Assembly (NCBI RefSeq): GCF_000805455.1 | Contig: NZ_JSUS01000044.1 | Location: 1-64,000, forward strand | DNA from: Acinetobacter sp. A47 | Lineage (GTDB): Bacteria > Pseudomonadota > Gammaproteobacteria > Pseudomonadales > Moraxellaceae | DNA length: 64,000 nt | Reading direction: 5' to 3' | Part shown: in pieces, positions 8,266 through 18,263 of the stretch | Numbering within the stretch: position 1 is the stretch's first letter | How the letters are laid out: the number at the start of each line of letters is the position of its first letter | Program-made: the position numbers and the translations under genes | Notes under the pieces: model-generated | Databases searched by the model: none | Told to the model about the DNA's origin: nothing | The model's input: only the letters and a program-made list of their open reading frames with translations

Positions 8266-11200
8266 TTGAAAGACTTGCTCGATATCATGCGTAAGAAAAC
8301 GGATTCAGAAGGTCATGCACCTGTTGAATTTGACCGTATCCGTATTGGTCTTGCGTCGCCAGAGATGATTAAGTCATGGTCTCACGGTGAAGTTAAAAAG
8401 CCTGAAACCATTAACTACCGTACGTTTAAACCTGAACGTGACGGTTTGTTCTGTGCCAAAATCTTTGGCCCGGTAAAAGATTACGAATGCTTGTGTGGTA
8501 AATACAAGCGTATGAAATATAAAGGCGTCATTTGTGAAAAATGTGGCGTTGAAGTAACAACTGCAAAAGTTCGTCGTGAACGTATGGGTCACATCGAGCT
8601 TGCTTCTCCAGTTGCACACATCTGGTTCCTGAAATCATTACCAAGCCGTATCGGTTTGTTGCTTGATATGACATTACGTGATATCGAGCGCGTATTGTAT
8701 TTTGAATCTTATGTGGTGACTGATCCTGGTATGACTCCGTTTGAAAAGTACCAGCTTTTAACAGACGAAGAATACTACAATGCCCTTGAAGAACACGGTG
8801 ATGAATTCACTGCGAAAATGGGTGCAGAAGCAGTTCAGGACTTATTAAAAGATATCGATCTTGAAGCCGAGATTGCACGTTTACGTGAAGAAATTCCACA
8901 AACGACTTCCGAGACGAAACTTAAAAAAGCGTCTAAGCGTTTGAAACTGATGGAAGCCTTCAAAGATTCAAACAACAAGCCTGAATGGATGGTGATGAAT
9001 GTACTGCCAGTACTTCCACCAGACTTGCGTCCGCTTGTACCACTTGAAGGTGGCCGTTTCGCGACTTCTGACCTGAACGATTTATATCGTCGTGTCATTA
9101 ACCGTAACAACCGTTTGAAGCGTCTTCTTGACCTTGCTGCGCCAGACATCATCGTACGTAACGAAAAACGTATGTTACAAGAGTCTGTTGATGCGTTGCT
9201 TGATAACGGTCGTCGTGGTCGTGCCATTACTGGTTCGAACAAACGTCCATTGAAATCTTTGGCAGACATGATCAAAGGTAAACAAGGTCGTTTCCGTCAG
9301 AACTTGCTCGGTAAGCGTGTTGACTATTCTGGCCGTTCGGTGATTACCGTAGGTCCTACGTTACGTCTTCACCAGTGTGGTCTTCCGAAGAAAATGGCAC
9401 TTGAATTGTTCAAGCCATTCATTTTCGCAAAACTACAAGCCTCTGGCCAAGCAACAACCATTAAAGCTGCGAAGAAAATGGTTGAGCGCGAGACACCGGA
9501 AGTTTGGGACGTTCTAGCATCTGTAATTCGTCAACATCCAGTCATGTTGAACCGTGCGCCAACACTTCACCGTTTAGGTCTTCAAGCATTTGAACCTATT
9601 CTGATCGAAGGTAAGGCAATCCGTCTGCACCCGCTCGTCTGTGCTGCGTTCAACGCCGACTTCGACGGTGACCAGATGGCGGTACACGTTCCATTGACAT
9701 TGGAAGCACAGTTAGAAGCACGTGCCTTGATGATGTCTACCAACAACATCCTGTCACCTGCAAACGGTGAGCCAATCATCGTTCCTTCTCAGGACGTGGT
9801 CTTGGGTCTTTACTACATCACCCGTGATGCGGTAAATGCCAAAGGTGAAGGCATGGTGTTTGCCGATACTCACGAGGTCAACCGTGCGTTGGCAACGGGT
9901 AAAGTTGCGATTCATGCACGCGTTAAAGTACGTGTTCATCAAACCGTGATTGATGAAAACGGCAACCGTGAGAAGCAAACCATTATTGTGGATACAACAC
10001 CGGGCCGTTGCTTGCTATGGGAAGTTGTGCCACAAGGTCTAAGCTTTGACATGATCAACCTTGAGATGACCAAGAAAAACATCTCGAAGTTAATCAACTC
10101 TTGCTACCGTAAACTGGGTTTGAAAGATACTGTTATCTTCGCTGACCAATTGATGTATCTGGGCTTCCGTCAAGCGACACGTTCAGGTGTATCTGTTGGT
10201 ATGGAAGACATGTTGATTCCACCAAGCAAGCATACGATTATCGATAAGGCTGAAACCGAAGTTCGTGAAATCGAACAGCAGTTTGAGCAAGGTTTCGTAA
10301 CTGCGGGTGAGCGTTATAACAAGGTTGTCGATATCTGGGCACGTACTAACGACCAGGTTGCGAAAGCAATGATGGATAACTTGTCTTATACCCTGGTGAA
10401 AAACAAACAAGGTGAAGACGAGAAACAGAAATCATTCAACTCGATTTACATGATGTCTGACTCGGGTGCCCGTGGTAGTGCGGCGCAGATCCGTCAGCTT
10501 GCCGGTATGCGTGGTCTGATGGCGAAGCCGGATGGCTCGATCATTGAAACCCCAATTAAGGCAAACTTCCGTGAAGGTTTGACAGTACTCCAGTACTTCA
10601 TCTCGACACACGGTGCGCGTAAAGGTTTGGCCGATACTGCATTGAAAACTGCGAACTCTGGTTACTTGACTCGCCGTCTTGTAGACGTAGCGCAGGATCT
10701 GGTTATTACCGAGCCTGACTGTGGTACAGCCGGTGGCCTGGTGATGACACCATTCATTCAAGGTGGCGATGTCATCGAGCCATTACGTGACCGTGTATTG
10801 GGTCGTGTAACTGCTGAAGACGTGCGTCGTGCAGCGGATGATGAAGTGGTATTGCCACGTGGTACTTTAATTGACGAGAAAATCGCAGCCCAGCTTGAAG
10901 AAGCGGGTGTCGATGAAGTTAAAGTCCGTTCGGTTATTGCATGTGAATCGAGCTTCGGTGTTTGTGCGAAATGTTATGGCCGTGACTTGGCACGTGGTCA
11001 CCTGGTAAATCCGGGTGAGTCTGTCGGTGTTATGGCGGCACAATCGATTGGTGAGCCAGGTACACAGTTAACGATGCGTACCTTCCACGTGGGTGGTGCT
11101 GCGAGCCGAACTTCTGCGGCCAACAGTGTTCAGGTGCGTAACAAAGGTACTGTACGTTTCCACAACGTGAAAACTGTACAACATGCCAAAGGTCACCTGG

Positions 11201-12459
11201 TATCAGTTTCACGTTCTGGTGAAATCGGTATTGCCGATGACCTGGGCCGTGAGCGCGAGCGTTATAAACTTCCTTATGGTGCCAGCATCTTGATCAAAGA
11301 TGGTGAGACTGTGGAAGCGGGTGGTATCGTGGCGACTTGGGACCCACATACACATCCACTTGTGACCGAAGTTGCCGGTAAAGCACGTTTCAGCCAGATT
11401 GCTGATGGTGTAACTGCAACCTCGAAGACAGATGATGCAACAGGTATGACAACTGTTGAAATCTTGCCGGTAACAGCTCGTCCTGCTTCTGGTAAAGACT
11501 TGCGTCCTGCAATCGTGCTGGATACAACTGATGGCGGCGAACAGTTCTACTTCTTGCCACAAAATACCATTGTGACAGTCCGTGATGGCGAAACCATTGG
11601 TGTCGGTGATGTCATTGGTCGTGTACCACAAGAATCGTCACGTACCCGTGATATTACCGGTGGTCTTCCACGTGTAGCTGACTTGTTCGAAGCACGTAAG
11701 CCGAAAGAACATGCGATCTTGGCAGAAGTGTCGGGTATCGTGAGCTTCGGTAAAGAGACCAAAGGTAAGAACCGTTTAGTCATCACACCTGATGACGGCT
11801 CGGAGATCTACGAAGAGTTGATTCCAAAATGGCGTCAAATCAACGTGTTCGAAGGTGAGCATGTGAACCGTGGTGAAACCATTTCTGATGGTCCACAAAA
11901 CCCGCATGACATCTTGCGCCTGAAAGGTGAAGTGGCATTAACCAACTACATCGTGAACGAAGTTCAAGACGTTTACCGTCTCCAAGGTGTAAAAATCAAC
12001 GATAAGCACATTGAAGTGGTTGTACGTCAAATGTTGCGTAAGGTTGATATCACTGATGGCGGCGATACAAGCTTCATCAAGGGCGAGCAAGTGGATTACA
12101 TCCGCGTTGTTCAGGAGAACCAGGCTGTTCTGGCTCAGAACAAGTTCCCTGCGAAGTTTGAACGTCAATTGATGGGTATTACCAAAGCGTCGCTTTCGAC
12201 TGACTCGTTCATCTCTGCTGCATCGTTCCAGGAAACCACACGTGTGTTAACTGAAGCGGCTGTAACAGGTAAAGAAGATGATTTACGTGGCTTGAAAGAA
12301 AACGTGGTTGTGGGTCGTTTGATCCCGGCTGGTACCGGTCTTGCGTATCACCTGGAGCGTCGTCGTCAAGAAGCAGAAGCTGCTGAATTCGAGCTTCACA
12401 ATGACTTCAGTGAAGTAGACCAGGCATTCAGTCAGGCATTAAACTCAGACCAGTTCTAA
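8266..12459 (+). CDS. rpoC: DNA-directed RNA polymerase subunit beta-prime
   Basis: The beta-prime subunit carries the catalytic magnesium of RNA polymerase. The start is TTG 8266 ([16 protein letters not shown]), 7 bases after GGAG 8255-8258. The next in-frame ATG would cut into the conserved N-terminus, and the upstream in-frame extension has no ribosome site. The product is 1397 aa. The zinc ribbon [20 protein letters not shown] lies at about residues 75-93. The catalytic [10 protein letters not shown] is at about 463-472, with three Asp binding Mg2+. A second zinc site has [13 protein letters not shown] near 894. A strong terminator follows. Confidence 0.99.
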   Translation: MKDLLDIMRKKTDSEGHAPVEFDRIRIGLASPEMIKSWSHGEVKKPETINYRTFKPERDGLFCAKIFGPVKDYECLCGKYKRMKYKGVICEKCGVEVTTAKVRRERMGHIELASPVAHIWFLKSLPSRIGLLLDMTLRDIERVLYFESYVVTDPGMTPFEKYQLLTDEEYYNALEEHGDEFTAKMGAEAVQDLLKDIDLEAEIARLREEIPQTTSETKLKKASKRLKLMEAFKDSNNKPEWMVMNVLPVLPPDLRPLVPLEGGRFATSDLNDLYRRVINRNNRLKRLLDLAAPDIIVRNEKRMLQESVDALLDNGRRGRAITGSNKRPLKSLADMIKGKQGRFRQNLLGKRVDYSGRSVITVGPTLRLHQCGLPKKMALELFKPFIFAKLQASGQATTIKAAKKMVERETPEVWDVLASVIRQHPVMLNRAPTLHRLGLQAFEPILIEGKAIRLHPLVCAAFNADFDGDQMAVHVPLTLEAQLEARALMMSTNNILSPANGEPIIVPSQDVVLGLYYITRDAVNAKGEGMVFADTHEVNRALATGKVAIHARVKVRVHQTVIDENGNREKQTIIVDTTPGRCLLWEVVPQGLSFDMINLEMTKKNISKLINSCYRKLGLKDTVIFADQLMYLGFRQATRSGVSVGMEDMLIPPSKHTIIDKAETEVREIEQQFEQGFVTAGERYNKVVDIWARTNDQVAKAMMDNLSYTLVKNKQGEDEKQKSFNSIYMMSDSGARGSAAQIRQLAGMRGLMAKPDGSIIETPIKANFREGLTVLQYFISTHGARKGLADTALKTANSGYLTRRLVDVAQDLVITEPDCGTAGGLVMTPFIQGGDVIEPLRDRVLGRVTAEDVRRAADDEVVLPRGTLIDEKIAAQLEEAGVDEVKVRSVIACESSFGVCAKCYGRDLARGHLVNPGESVGVMAAQSIGEPGTQLTMRTFHVGGAASRTSAANSVQVRNKGTVRFHNVKTVQHAKGHLVSVSRSGEIGIADDLGRERERYKLPYGASILIKDGETVEAGGIVATWDPHTHPLVTEVAGKARFSQIADGVTATSKTDDATGMTTVEILPVTARPASGKDLRPAIVLDTTDGGEQFYFLPQNTIVTVRDGETIGVGDVIGRVPQESSRTRDITGGLPRVADLFEARKPKEHAILAEVSGIVSFGKETKGKNRLVITPDDGSEIYEELIPKWRQINVFEGEHVNRGETISDGPQNPHDILRLKGEVALTNYIVNEVQDVYRLQGVKINDKHIEVVVRQMLRKVDITDGGDTSFIKGEQVDYIRVVQENQAVLAQNKFPAKFERQLMGITKASLSTDSFISAASFQETTRVLTEAAVTGKEDDLRGLKENVVVGRLIPAGTGLAYHLERRRQEAEAAEFELHNDFSEVDQAFSQALNSDQF

Positions 12460-12471
12460 GATTTAAGTACT

Positions 12472-12500
12472 AAAAAAGGCACCTTCGGGTGCCTTTTTTT
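12472..12500 (+). terminator. rpoBC terminator
   Basis: A perfect 6-bp GGCACC/GGTGCC stem (12478-12483 with 12488-12493) has a TTCG tetraloop, with six A before it and seven T after it. It is a textbook intrinsic terminator 12 bases past the rpoC stop. Confidence 0.95.
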
Positions 12501-12623
12501 GTGGAAAAATACGGCAGTTGTTACAAAAACACATTACAGCGTCAGTATTTGATTACTTAATCAAGGTAAACAGTTCATTAAAGAATACTATCCTATGTAC
12601 AACTGAGGAGAGGAGTAGTTCCC

Positions 12624-12989
12624 ATGAAAAAAATGATGATGATTGCTGGCGTTGGCCTGATGTCAACCACACTGTTTGTCGGTTGCCAGAATGCGAGTCC
12701 TGAAAGTAAACGTATCGGTTCTGCTGCAATTGGCGGTGGTGCGGGCGGTGCAATTGGTAAGCATGTCGGCGGTAACCTTGGCGCAGGTTTAGGCGCAGCG
12801 ATTGGGGCAGGTGTTGCTGCCAATGCAAAAGGTTCAAATAGCAAAAATACCAGAAACAGTGCAATCGGTGCCGGTCTAGGGGCTGTAATTGGTGGTGCAG
12901 TATTGGGCGGTGATTCTGGTGCGGCAGTAGGTGGTGCACTGGGCGGTAGCGCCGGTTCAGCCTATGGTGAGAAAAAAGGCAAATACTAA
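12624..12989 (+). CDS. Glycine-zipper outer-membrane lipoprotein
   Basis: A small lipoprotein of unknown role. It has 121 aa and a lipoprotein signal peptide with lipobox LFVGC (modified Cys at residue 21). The body is dominated by glycine-zipper repeats such as GGGAGGAIGKHVGG and GAGLGAAIGAG, which can form tightly packed membrane helices. This composition is shared with the SlyB/YmgG-like and Rick_17kDa families. Start ATG 12624 follows a purine-rich GAGGAGAGGAG site. A second paralogous gene lies 335 bases downstream. The cell-envelope location is well supported, but the function is not. Confidence 0.85.
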   Translation: MKKMMMIAGVGLMSTTLFVGCQNASPESKRIGSAAIGGGAGGAIGKHVGGNLGAGLGAAIGAGVAANAKGSNSKNTRNSAIGAGLGAVIGGAVLGGDSGAAVGGALGGSAGSAYGEKKGKY

Positions 12990-13005
12990 GCCTGCATGAC
13001 AGTAA

Positions 13006-13049
13006 GTCAGAATGCTGAAAATTCGTAGTTCAGCTTCTGACGTTTTTTT
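13006..13049 (+). terminator. Terminator after the first glycine-zipper lipoprotein gene
   Basis: A long interrupted stem, GTCAGAA-T-GCTGAA (13006-13019) with TTCAGC-TTCTGAC (13029-13041), is followed by G and seven T. Confidence 0.9.
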
Positions 13050-13324
13050 AGTTTATATATCCTTCCTTGTGCGGTGATAAATCGGTTGCCGAGCCAATTA
13101 AAATCAATATTCCTGACAGTCCGCTATTTGATGTTCTAACCTGTTCTTAAACGAAGCTGGGGCGCTATCATCTGCTATGCTCTAAGCCGGTTCAATAACC
13201 CGGACAGGTCATGCCTTTACAAAATATCAAACGATTGGGACATTGTGATAACACAATATGATCAAATCCCTCATAAAAGAAGATTATGCTTTTTACTAGA
13301 ACGTATACAAGAGAGAGTATGGTC
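13050..13324. other. Spacer between the two lipoprotein genes
   Basis: I see no gene here. The stretch is of mixed composition and holds the promoter region of the second lipoprotein gene, but no convincing -35/-10 pair could be chosen by eye. The purine run AGAGAG (13312-13317) is the likely ribosome site for the ATG at 13325. Confidence 0.4.
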
Positions 13325-13684
13325 ATGAAAAAAACAATAGGTTTAGCTTCTGTTTTGATGTTATCTACGGTGATGTTTACGGGTTGTCAGAACATGAGTG
13401 CATCGGATCAGCGTATTGGAACAGCAGCACTGGGCGGTGCTGTGGGTGGCGGTTTAGGTAACCATGTCGGTGGCGGCGTCGGTGCCGGTCTGGGAGCTGC
13501 GGCTGGTGCCGGTGTGGGAGCCAATGCCAAGGGTGCAAATAGCAGCTCTACCACCAGCAGTGCCATTGGTGCCGGTATTGGTTCTGTGGTCGGCAAAGCA
13601 ATTTTTGGTGGTGACTCGGGGGCTGCGATTGGTGGTGCAATCGGTGGCGGCGCAGGCGCTGCAATTCAGGAAAAGAAACGATAA
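13325..13684 (+). CDS. Glycine-zipper lipoprotein, paralogue of the upstream gene
   Basis: A 119-aa lipoprotein starting at ATG 13325 (MKKTIGLASVLML), with lipobox FTGC (Cys at residue 21). The following CQNMSASDQRIGTAALGG aligns with CQNASPESKRIGSAAIGG of the upstream gene. Both share NAKG, SAIGAG and GGDSGAA blocks, so the two arose by tandem duplication. The glycine-zipper core suggests a role in outer-membrane integrity, but this is inference. An upstream in-frame ATG at 13319 is possible but sits too close to the AGAGAG ribosome site. Confidence 0.85.
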   Translation: MKKTIGLASVLMLSTVMFTGCQNMSASDQRIGTAALGGAVGGGLGNHVGGGVGAGLGAAAGAGVGANAKGANSSSTTSSAIGAGIGSVVGKAIFGGDSGAAIGGAIGGGAGAAIQEKKR

Positions 13685-13704
13685 TTTTTCAAGCTAAAAC
13701 CCAG

Positions 13705-13729
13705 TGCCTGCAATATTGCAGGCATTTTT
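13705..13729 (+). terminator. Terminator after the second lipoprotein gene
   Basis: The 20-base perfect palindrome TGCCTGCAA-TA-TTGCAGGCA (13705-13724) is followed by five T. It sits between convergent genes and may also serve the minus-strand gene. Confidence 0.9.
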
Positions 13730-13742
13730 ATATGCTCTCACA

Positions 13743-14231
13743 TTATTGAACACTGGCTTTGGGTTTTTTACGTCGGATATACAGCACTTTTTCGACTTCT
13801 GCGATGCGGGTGCCGGCTTCATCCACAATACTCAGGGTGTAATGGCGTAAAACAGGTGCATGGTTTTCGGCGAGCCGTTTGATTTCGGCAATTTCCGCTG
13901 CATTTAACCGGATATCTGCATAGACCGTATCACGGCCCGGAGAAAGAAAATGAATGCTGGCGCTTTTGTCCCAGACAATATATTTATTGCCCAGATGATG
14001 GATCAGAATCAGCATATAAAATGGATCGACCATCGAATATAAACTGCCACCAAAGTGGGTTCCGACTATATTACGGTTACGCCAGGTCAGAGGCATTTTG
14101 ACACGGATGTAGTAGTCATCCAGATCAATATGGTCAATGCTGATACCTGCACCACGATAAGGCGAATAGTGATTCAGCATAAATTTGGCAATCGCTGGAA
14201 TGGTTCGAATCTTTTTGAAAAAATCGTTCAT
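13743..14231 (-). CDS. DUF4442-type hotdog-fold protein (putative thioesterase)
   Basis: About 162 aa from ATG 14231 (MNDFFKKIRTIP). An in-frame TTG at 14252 would add seven residues, and neither start has a clear ribosome site. The sequence has the hotdog-fold pattern of the DUF4442/PaaI-like group. MPLTWRNRNIVGTHFGGSLYSM holds the central helix, and SIHFLSPGR and LSIVDEAGTRIAEVEKVLYI are strands. Family members act on, or bind, acyl-thioesters, but the substrate is unknown. It is convergent with the lipoprotein genes and divergent from the next hydrolase gene. Confidence 0.75.
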   Translation of the reverse strand: MNDFFKKIRTIPAIAKFMLNHYSPYRGAGISIDHIDLDDYYIRVKMPLTWRNRNIVGTHFGGSLYSMVDPFYMLILIHHLGNKYIVWDKSASIHFLSPGRDTVYADIRLNAAEIAEIKRLAENHAPVLRHYTLSIVDEAGTRIAEVEKVLYIRRKKPKASVQ

Positions 14232-14345
14232 GGTCAATTTTTTTTGTTGCAACTCTATTCATACTGCATAAGTATCATTTTTCATGCAGGGCTGGCAATG
14301 GCTGTTTTATCACCAGGCCGATAGAAAACAAAATGGGAAAGTATT

Positions 14346-15221
14346 ATGCAAGCACAAGTAAAAACAGTAACGACATCGGATCAGCAGACACTCTGTGTGA
14401 AAACATGGGGAGAACAACAAAATACCCCTTTGGTACTGGTACATGGCTATCCGGATAATCAGGAAGTCTGGGAGCCGGTCATTGAACAACTGGTCGACGA
14501 CTATTATGTGGTGACTTATGATGTACGGGGGGCGGGCTTATCTTCGATTCCAAAACGCATTAAAGACTATCGTTTGCCGCGTTTGTCACTGGACTTGCAG
14601 GAAGTGGTTGATCAGGTGTTACCAAATCGTAATTTTCATCTGGCAGCCCATGACTGGGGATCTTTACAATCCTGGGAATCTGCAACTGAACCCAAACTAA
14701 AAGGCCGTTTGCTGTCCTATACCACGATTTCGGGTCCTTGTCTGGATCATGCCGCTTTCTATTTACGTGAAAAATTTAAGGCCGCACCCAGCAATGTGCT
14801 GAAAATGTTAAGTAAGTCGTGGTATATCGGGGCATTTCACCTGCCTTTAATTGCTCCAACAGTATGGTCGTTTTTTAGTCCGGAAAAATGGGGCAAGGTG
14901 TTAAGCGGGCTGGAGAGAAAGCAGGATTTACCTTTAAATGCCAATATTGCCTCGGACGGCAAATATGGCATTAATCTGTATCGTGCCAATTTTATTCCTT
15001 CTCTAACCCAGCCACGCCAGCGTTATGCACAATGTCCAGTGCAGGCCATTGTGTTAAAGCGTGATGCTTTTGTCAGCCCCGAGTACATTACCGAGTCGAT
15101 GCCAAAATGGGTTGAAAACTTTGAATATGTTGAGCTGGATGCAAACCACTGGGCAGTGTTGAGCCAGCCTGAAAAAATTGCTGAACTGATCCGTCAGTTT
15201 GTACAACGTCAGGCAGCTTAA
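14346..15221 (+). CDS. Alpha/beta-fold hydrolase
   Basis: A 291-aa alpha/beta hydrolase, probably cytoplasmic, as no signal peptide is seen. The oxyanion-hole motif VHGYPDN is at about residues 33-39. The nucleophile elbow reads AAHDWGS near residue 102, so the nucleophile is Asp. That is the mark of the epoxide hydrolase / haloalkane dehalogenase branch rather than of serine esterases. The closing histidine is probably in LDANHWAVLSQP near residue 270. The substrate is unknown. It stands alone between a divergent hotdog gene and an antiporter gene. Confidence 0.8.
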   Translation: MQAQVKTVTTSDQQTLCVKTWGEQQNTPLVLVHGYPDNQEVWEPVIEQLVDDYYVVTYDVRGAGLSSIPKRIKDYRLPRLSLDLQEVVDQVLPNRNFHLAAHDWGSLQSWESATEPKLKGRLLSYTTISGPCLDHAAFYLREKFKAAPSNVLKMLSKSWYIGAFHLPLIAPTVWSFFSPEKWGKVLSGLERKQDLPLNANIASDGKYGINLYRANFIPSLTQPRQRYAQCPVQAIVLKRDAFVSPEYITESMPKWVENFEYVELDANHWAVLSQPEKIAELIRQFVQRQAA

Positions 15222-15342
15222 AGCTTTAGTGGAATTATTAAGCTAAAAAACGGTACAGTTTGGCGATAATCCGGCGATATTTTCAGCTAGGTTTTAATGA
15301 ATCTGCTAGAATGTCGCCTTTTCTTTGCTCCTGAATTTGTTC

Positions 15343-16764
15343 ATGAATGCTGTCGTAATTGCGATTGCCGTGATGTTTATCCTGTCATTGGCACGAGTTT
15401 CTGTTGTTCTCACCCTGGTGATTTCAGCCATTATAGGAGGCTTGGTCGCTGGTCTAAGCCTGTCTCAAACTGTTGAAGCATTTAATGCGGGTTTGGGCGA
15501 TGGCGCTGAAGTTGCATTGGCCTATGCTGTATTAGGTGCGTTTGCATTGGCACTTTCCAAATCTGGTTTACCCGATTTGCTGGCCCATAAACTGATCGGT
15601 TTACTGGGTATGGAAGCAGGTAAAAACCATCAGACCAAAGTGAAGTTTCTGCTGCTGACAATTTTACTGATTGCGGCCATCTTCTCGCAAAACCTGATTC
15701 CTGTCCATATTGCCTTTATTCCGGTTTTGGTTCCGCCTTTATTGAAGGTCATGAACCATCTGAAACTGGATCGCCGTGCGGCTGCATGTGTCATGACATT
15801 GGGACTGGTCGGAACCTATATTTTCCTGCCAGTGGGCTTTGGTGCAATCTTTCTTGAACAAATCCTGATGGGCAATATTAACAAGATTGGTGCAGCCTAT
15901 GGTCTTCATGTAGAACGAGGCATGATGCCAATCGGGATGGCAATACCGGTACTGGGCATGGTATTAGGCACGCTGGTTGCGGTGTTCATCAGTTACCGTA
16001 AACCAAGACTCTATGTGGACCGTACGATTACTCCGGTGAAAACGATTGATCTGGATAAGCCACTCAAGGTAACTTCGCAGGCAGAATACGATCTCCAGGC
16101 CGATGCTGAAGAACTCAAGCAAGAAGCAGAGAAGGTGCCGTATATTTCCAAGAAGACCATGTTTATGGCGCTGCTCGCGATTGGTTTAACCTTGGTTGCA
16201 CAGCTCTATTCAGGTTCAATGATTCTGGGTGGTCTGGTCGGTTTTGCGGTGTTGTCGGCGTCTGGCATTTTTAAATGGCAAGATGCCGATGATGTGTTTG
16301 TACAAGGCATGCGCATGATGGCGCTGGTCGGTTTTATCATGATTTCTGCGGCAGGCTTTGCCTCGGTCATGACGCATACCGGCGATATTAACCATCTGGT
16401 TAATGGCGTGGTTCATATCATTGGAGATAATCATGCCCTGGCTGCTTTTCTGATGCTGTTTATCGGGCTGTTTGTCACCATCGGAATAGGCTCATCATTC
16501 TCAAGCGTACCGGTGCTTGCCGTCATTTATGTACCTTTATGCGTGCAGTTTGGTTTTTCTCCCTTGGCAACCATTGCCCTGATTGGAACTGCAGCTGCAC
16601 TTGGCGACGCCGGTTCACCTGCTTCCGACTCGACTTTAGGGCCTACAGCAGGCTTGGGGGTTGATGGTCAACATGATCACATTTGGGATACGGTTGTGCC
16701 TACTTTTATACATTTTAATATCCCGTTGCTTATTTTTGGCTGGATTGCAGCAATGGTTTTATAA
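15343..16764 (+). CDS. Na+/H+ antiporter family permease (NhaC-like)
   Basis: An inner-membrane transporter of about 473 aa with roughly eleven to twelve hydrophobic segments and almost no soluble parts, apart from a charged loop at about residues 225-265. The pattern FNAGLGDGAEVALAYAVLGAF near the N-terminus and GDAGSPASDSTLGPTAGL near residue 430 are typical of the Na+/H+ antiporter NhaC-like family. The start is taken as ATG 15343 (MNAVVIAIAVMF). An in-frame TTG at 15325 is an alternative, and neither has a strong ribosome site. The transported ion is inferred from family only. Confidence 0.75.
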   Translation: MNAVVIAIAVMFILSLARVSVVLTLVISAIIGGLVAGLSLSQTVEAFNAGLGDGAEVALAYAVLGAFALALSKSGLPDLLAHKLIGLLGMEAGKNHQTKVKFLLLTILLIAAIFSQNLIPVHIAFIPVLVPPLLKVMNHLKLDRRAAACVMTLGLVGTYIFLPVGFGAIFLEQILMGNINKIGAAYGLHVERGMMPIGMAIPVLGMVLGTLVAVFISYRKPRLYVDRTITPVKTIDLDKPLKVTSQAEYDLQADAEELKQEAEKVPYISKKTMFMALLAIGLTLVAQLYSGSMILGGLVGFAVLSASGIFKWQDADDVFVQGMRMMALVGFIMISAAGFASVMTHTGDINHLVNGVVHIIGDNHALAAFLMLFIGLFVTIGIGSSFSSVPVLAVIYVPLCVQFGFSPLATIALIGTAAALGDAGSPASDSTLGPTAGLGVDGQHDHIWDTVVPTFIHFNIPLLIFGWIAAMVL

Positions 16765-16771
16765 TCAGAAG

Positions 16772-16798
16772 TGGCTCAGAAATGAGCCATTTTTTTTG
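16772..16798 (+). terminator. Terminator after the antiporter gene
   Basis: TGGCTCA (16772-16778) and TGAGCCA (16783-16789) form a 7-bp stem with a GAAA tetraloop, followed by eight T. Confidence 0.95.
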
Positions 16799-16799
16799 A

Positions 16800-17147
16800 T
16801 TATAAAATTTATCTTAAATATAAAAATAATCATTAAATGACATTTTTTGTCCCTTTTTAAATCTGGTTTTATAATGCGGTTTTAATATTAAGTTATATGT
16901 GATTATATTCTTAAATAGGGCTTAATTTATTTTTAAATCTGATGAAAATACTAGGTTTTATCAATATTTAAGTTGATTGTATTGGTCGGGATTAATATTT
17001 ATTACATATTTTAACAATTATATTTTATTAATATTCAATGTATTATAAAATCAATTAAAATAGTTGGAATTAATATGTATTGCATAATGTAAATGTGCGT
17101 GTTTATTATGTTGAACAAGAACATAAATTGTTAAAGAGGTTGTTTAA
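16800..17147. other. AT-rich leader region before the OmpW-type gene
   Basis: About 350 bases without a gene and very rich in A and T, far more than the flanking genes. It holds the inverted repeat ATCAA/TTGAT (16960-16964 with 16973-16977). Its end has AGAGG (17134-17138) as ribosome site for ATG 17148. Many TATAAT-like words occur, so a promoter cannot be chosen by eye. The length suggests regulation or a long 5' untranslated leader. Confidence 0.4.
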
Positions 17148-17732
17148 ATGTTAAAGAAAGTTTTGGTTGTTGCTTTATTGGGGTTATCTTCAACTGCATT
17201 TGCAGGGGGCTTTCAGGTTAAGGTGGGTGCGAGTTTAATTGACCCGACTGCAGATGTAGACTTGGCTCCAGGGGCAACTGTAAAAGGGGATCATGAGTTT
17301 GCATTTACACCATCAGTAGAATATTTCTTTGGTGATACACCATTCTCAGCTGAGCTTTTATTGGCAACTCCGGTCAAACATGATGTTTTATTAAATGGCG
17401 AATCAGTTGCGAGTGTCCGTCATTTACCACCAACAATTACAGCAAAATATAATTTTAAAAACTCGACCCGTTTCACACCCTATATTGGTGTGGGTGGCAC
17501 AGCTTTCATTCCTTGGCATGAAAAGGGTGTAGCGAAAGATGTGAAAGAGGCTTATGGTTTCGCGGGCCAGTTAGGATTTAATTTCCAGCCTGCTGATGCA
17601 AAAAACTGGGGGGTTTATCTCGATGTGCGCTATGCAGATATTAGCCCGGAAGTGACCTTGGTTGATGGTACCAAATTTGATCTAGACCTTAATCCAGTGG
17701 TTTATACCTTGGGTTATAGCTATAAGTTCTAA
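17148..17732 (+). CDS. OmpW-family outer-membrane beta-barrel protein
   Basis: A 194-aa outer-membrane protein with a clear signal peptide (MLKKVLVVALLGLSSTAFA, cleaved before GGFQ). The mature part starts VKVGASLIDPTADVDL, then FTPSVEYFFGD, NFKNSTRFTPYIGVGG and a terminal aromatic strand VVYTLGYSYKF. This order and the C-terminal Phe match the OmpW eight-stranded barrel family, which forms narrow hydrophobic channels. Acinetobacter OmpW-like proteins have been linked to iron and small-molecule uptake (family knowledge). The gene is monocistronic, with a terminator just after it. Confidence 0.85.
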   Translation: MLKKVLVVALLGLSSTAFAGGFQVKVGASLIDPTADVDLAPGATVKGDHEFAFTPSVEYFFGDTPFSAELLLATPVKHDVLLNGESVASVRHLPPTITAKYNFKNSTRFTPYIGVGGTAFIPWHEKGVAKDVKEAYGFAGQLGFNFQPADAKNWGVYLDVRYADISPEVTLVDGTKFDLDLNPVVYTLGYSYKF

Positions 17733-17749
17733 GCTGAACCTATGCTTGA

Positions 17750-17774
17750 AAGCCTCACTATGTGGGGCTTTTTT
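17750..17774 (+). terminator. Terminator after the OmpW-type gene
   Basis: AAGCCTCAC (17750-17758) pairs with GTGGGGCTT (17762-17770), including one G-U pair, and is followed by four further T. Confidence 0.85.
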
Positions 17775-17868
17775 ATTTTTGCAATTTAAATATAAAACCG
17801 ATACAGCCCTTACACAGAGAGTTTTGTATGCTGAAAAAATAATCTTCGCAAAGGGAGTGTCAGTGATC

Positions 17869-18219
17869 ATGAAAAAACAAATCCTGTCCAGCTTGTTGTT
17901 GATGCCATTCCTGTTGTTTTCGCAGACGCATGCGGCCAGTTATTCATGCAAGGCTGCAAAGCTGAAGGTGGAGCAGCAAATCTGTAGCGAGCGTAGTCTC
18001 AATGATGCCGATGTCAGGCTGGCAACGACCTACCAGATCATTTTGCATGCCTTGCCGATGGGAGGACGTGATGCTGAAAAAGACCGCCAGTTTCAGTGGT
18101 TGAAGCAGCGCAACTCATGCGGGGCCAATACACCCTGTATCAAGCGGGCATATGCCCAGCGCCAGCAGCAGCTTGACCAGTTATTGCAACAGCGGGTATT
18201 AAGCCACGGGCCATTCTAA
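17869..18219 (+). CDS. LprI/DUF1311-like secreted protein
   Basis: A 116-aa exported protein starting at ATG 17869 (MKKQILSSLLLMPFLL). AAGGGAG lies 11 bases upstream, and the signal peptide is cleaved near THA-AS. The mature part has four cysteines in the order SYSC, QQIC, NSCG and TPCIK. It also has the pattern WLKQRNSCG..PCIKRAYAQR, which is characteristic of the DUF1311/LprI family. Some members inhibit lysozyme. Both cysteine pairs probably form disulfides in the periplasm. An open frame extends upstream but its residues look non-coding and overlap the OmpW-type terminator. Confidence 0.8.
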   Translation: MKKQILSSLLLMPFLLFSQTHAASYSCKAAKLKVEQQICSERSLNDADVRLATTYQIILHALPMGGRDAEKDRQFQWLKQRNSCGANTPCIKRAYAQRQQQLDQLLQQRVLSHGPF

Positions 18220-18263
18220 GCGCCATTTTGTGCATTTTTCGCCTGAAAAATACAGCTCAAGGA

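Noticed and set aside
8835..9275. 146-aa minus-strand open frame inside rpoC
   Set aside because: It is antisense to a highly conserved coding region, Arg/Ser-rich and without protein-like motifs; it results from codon bias of rpoC.
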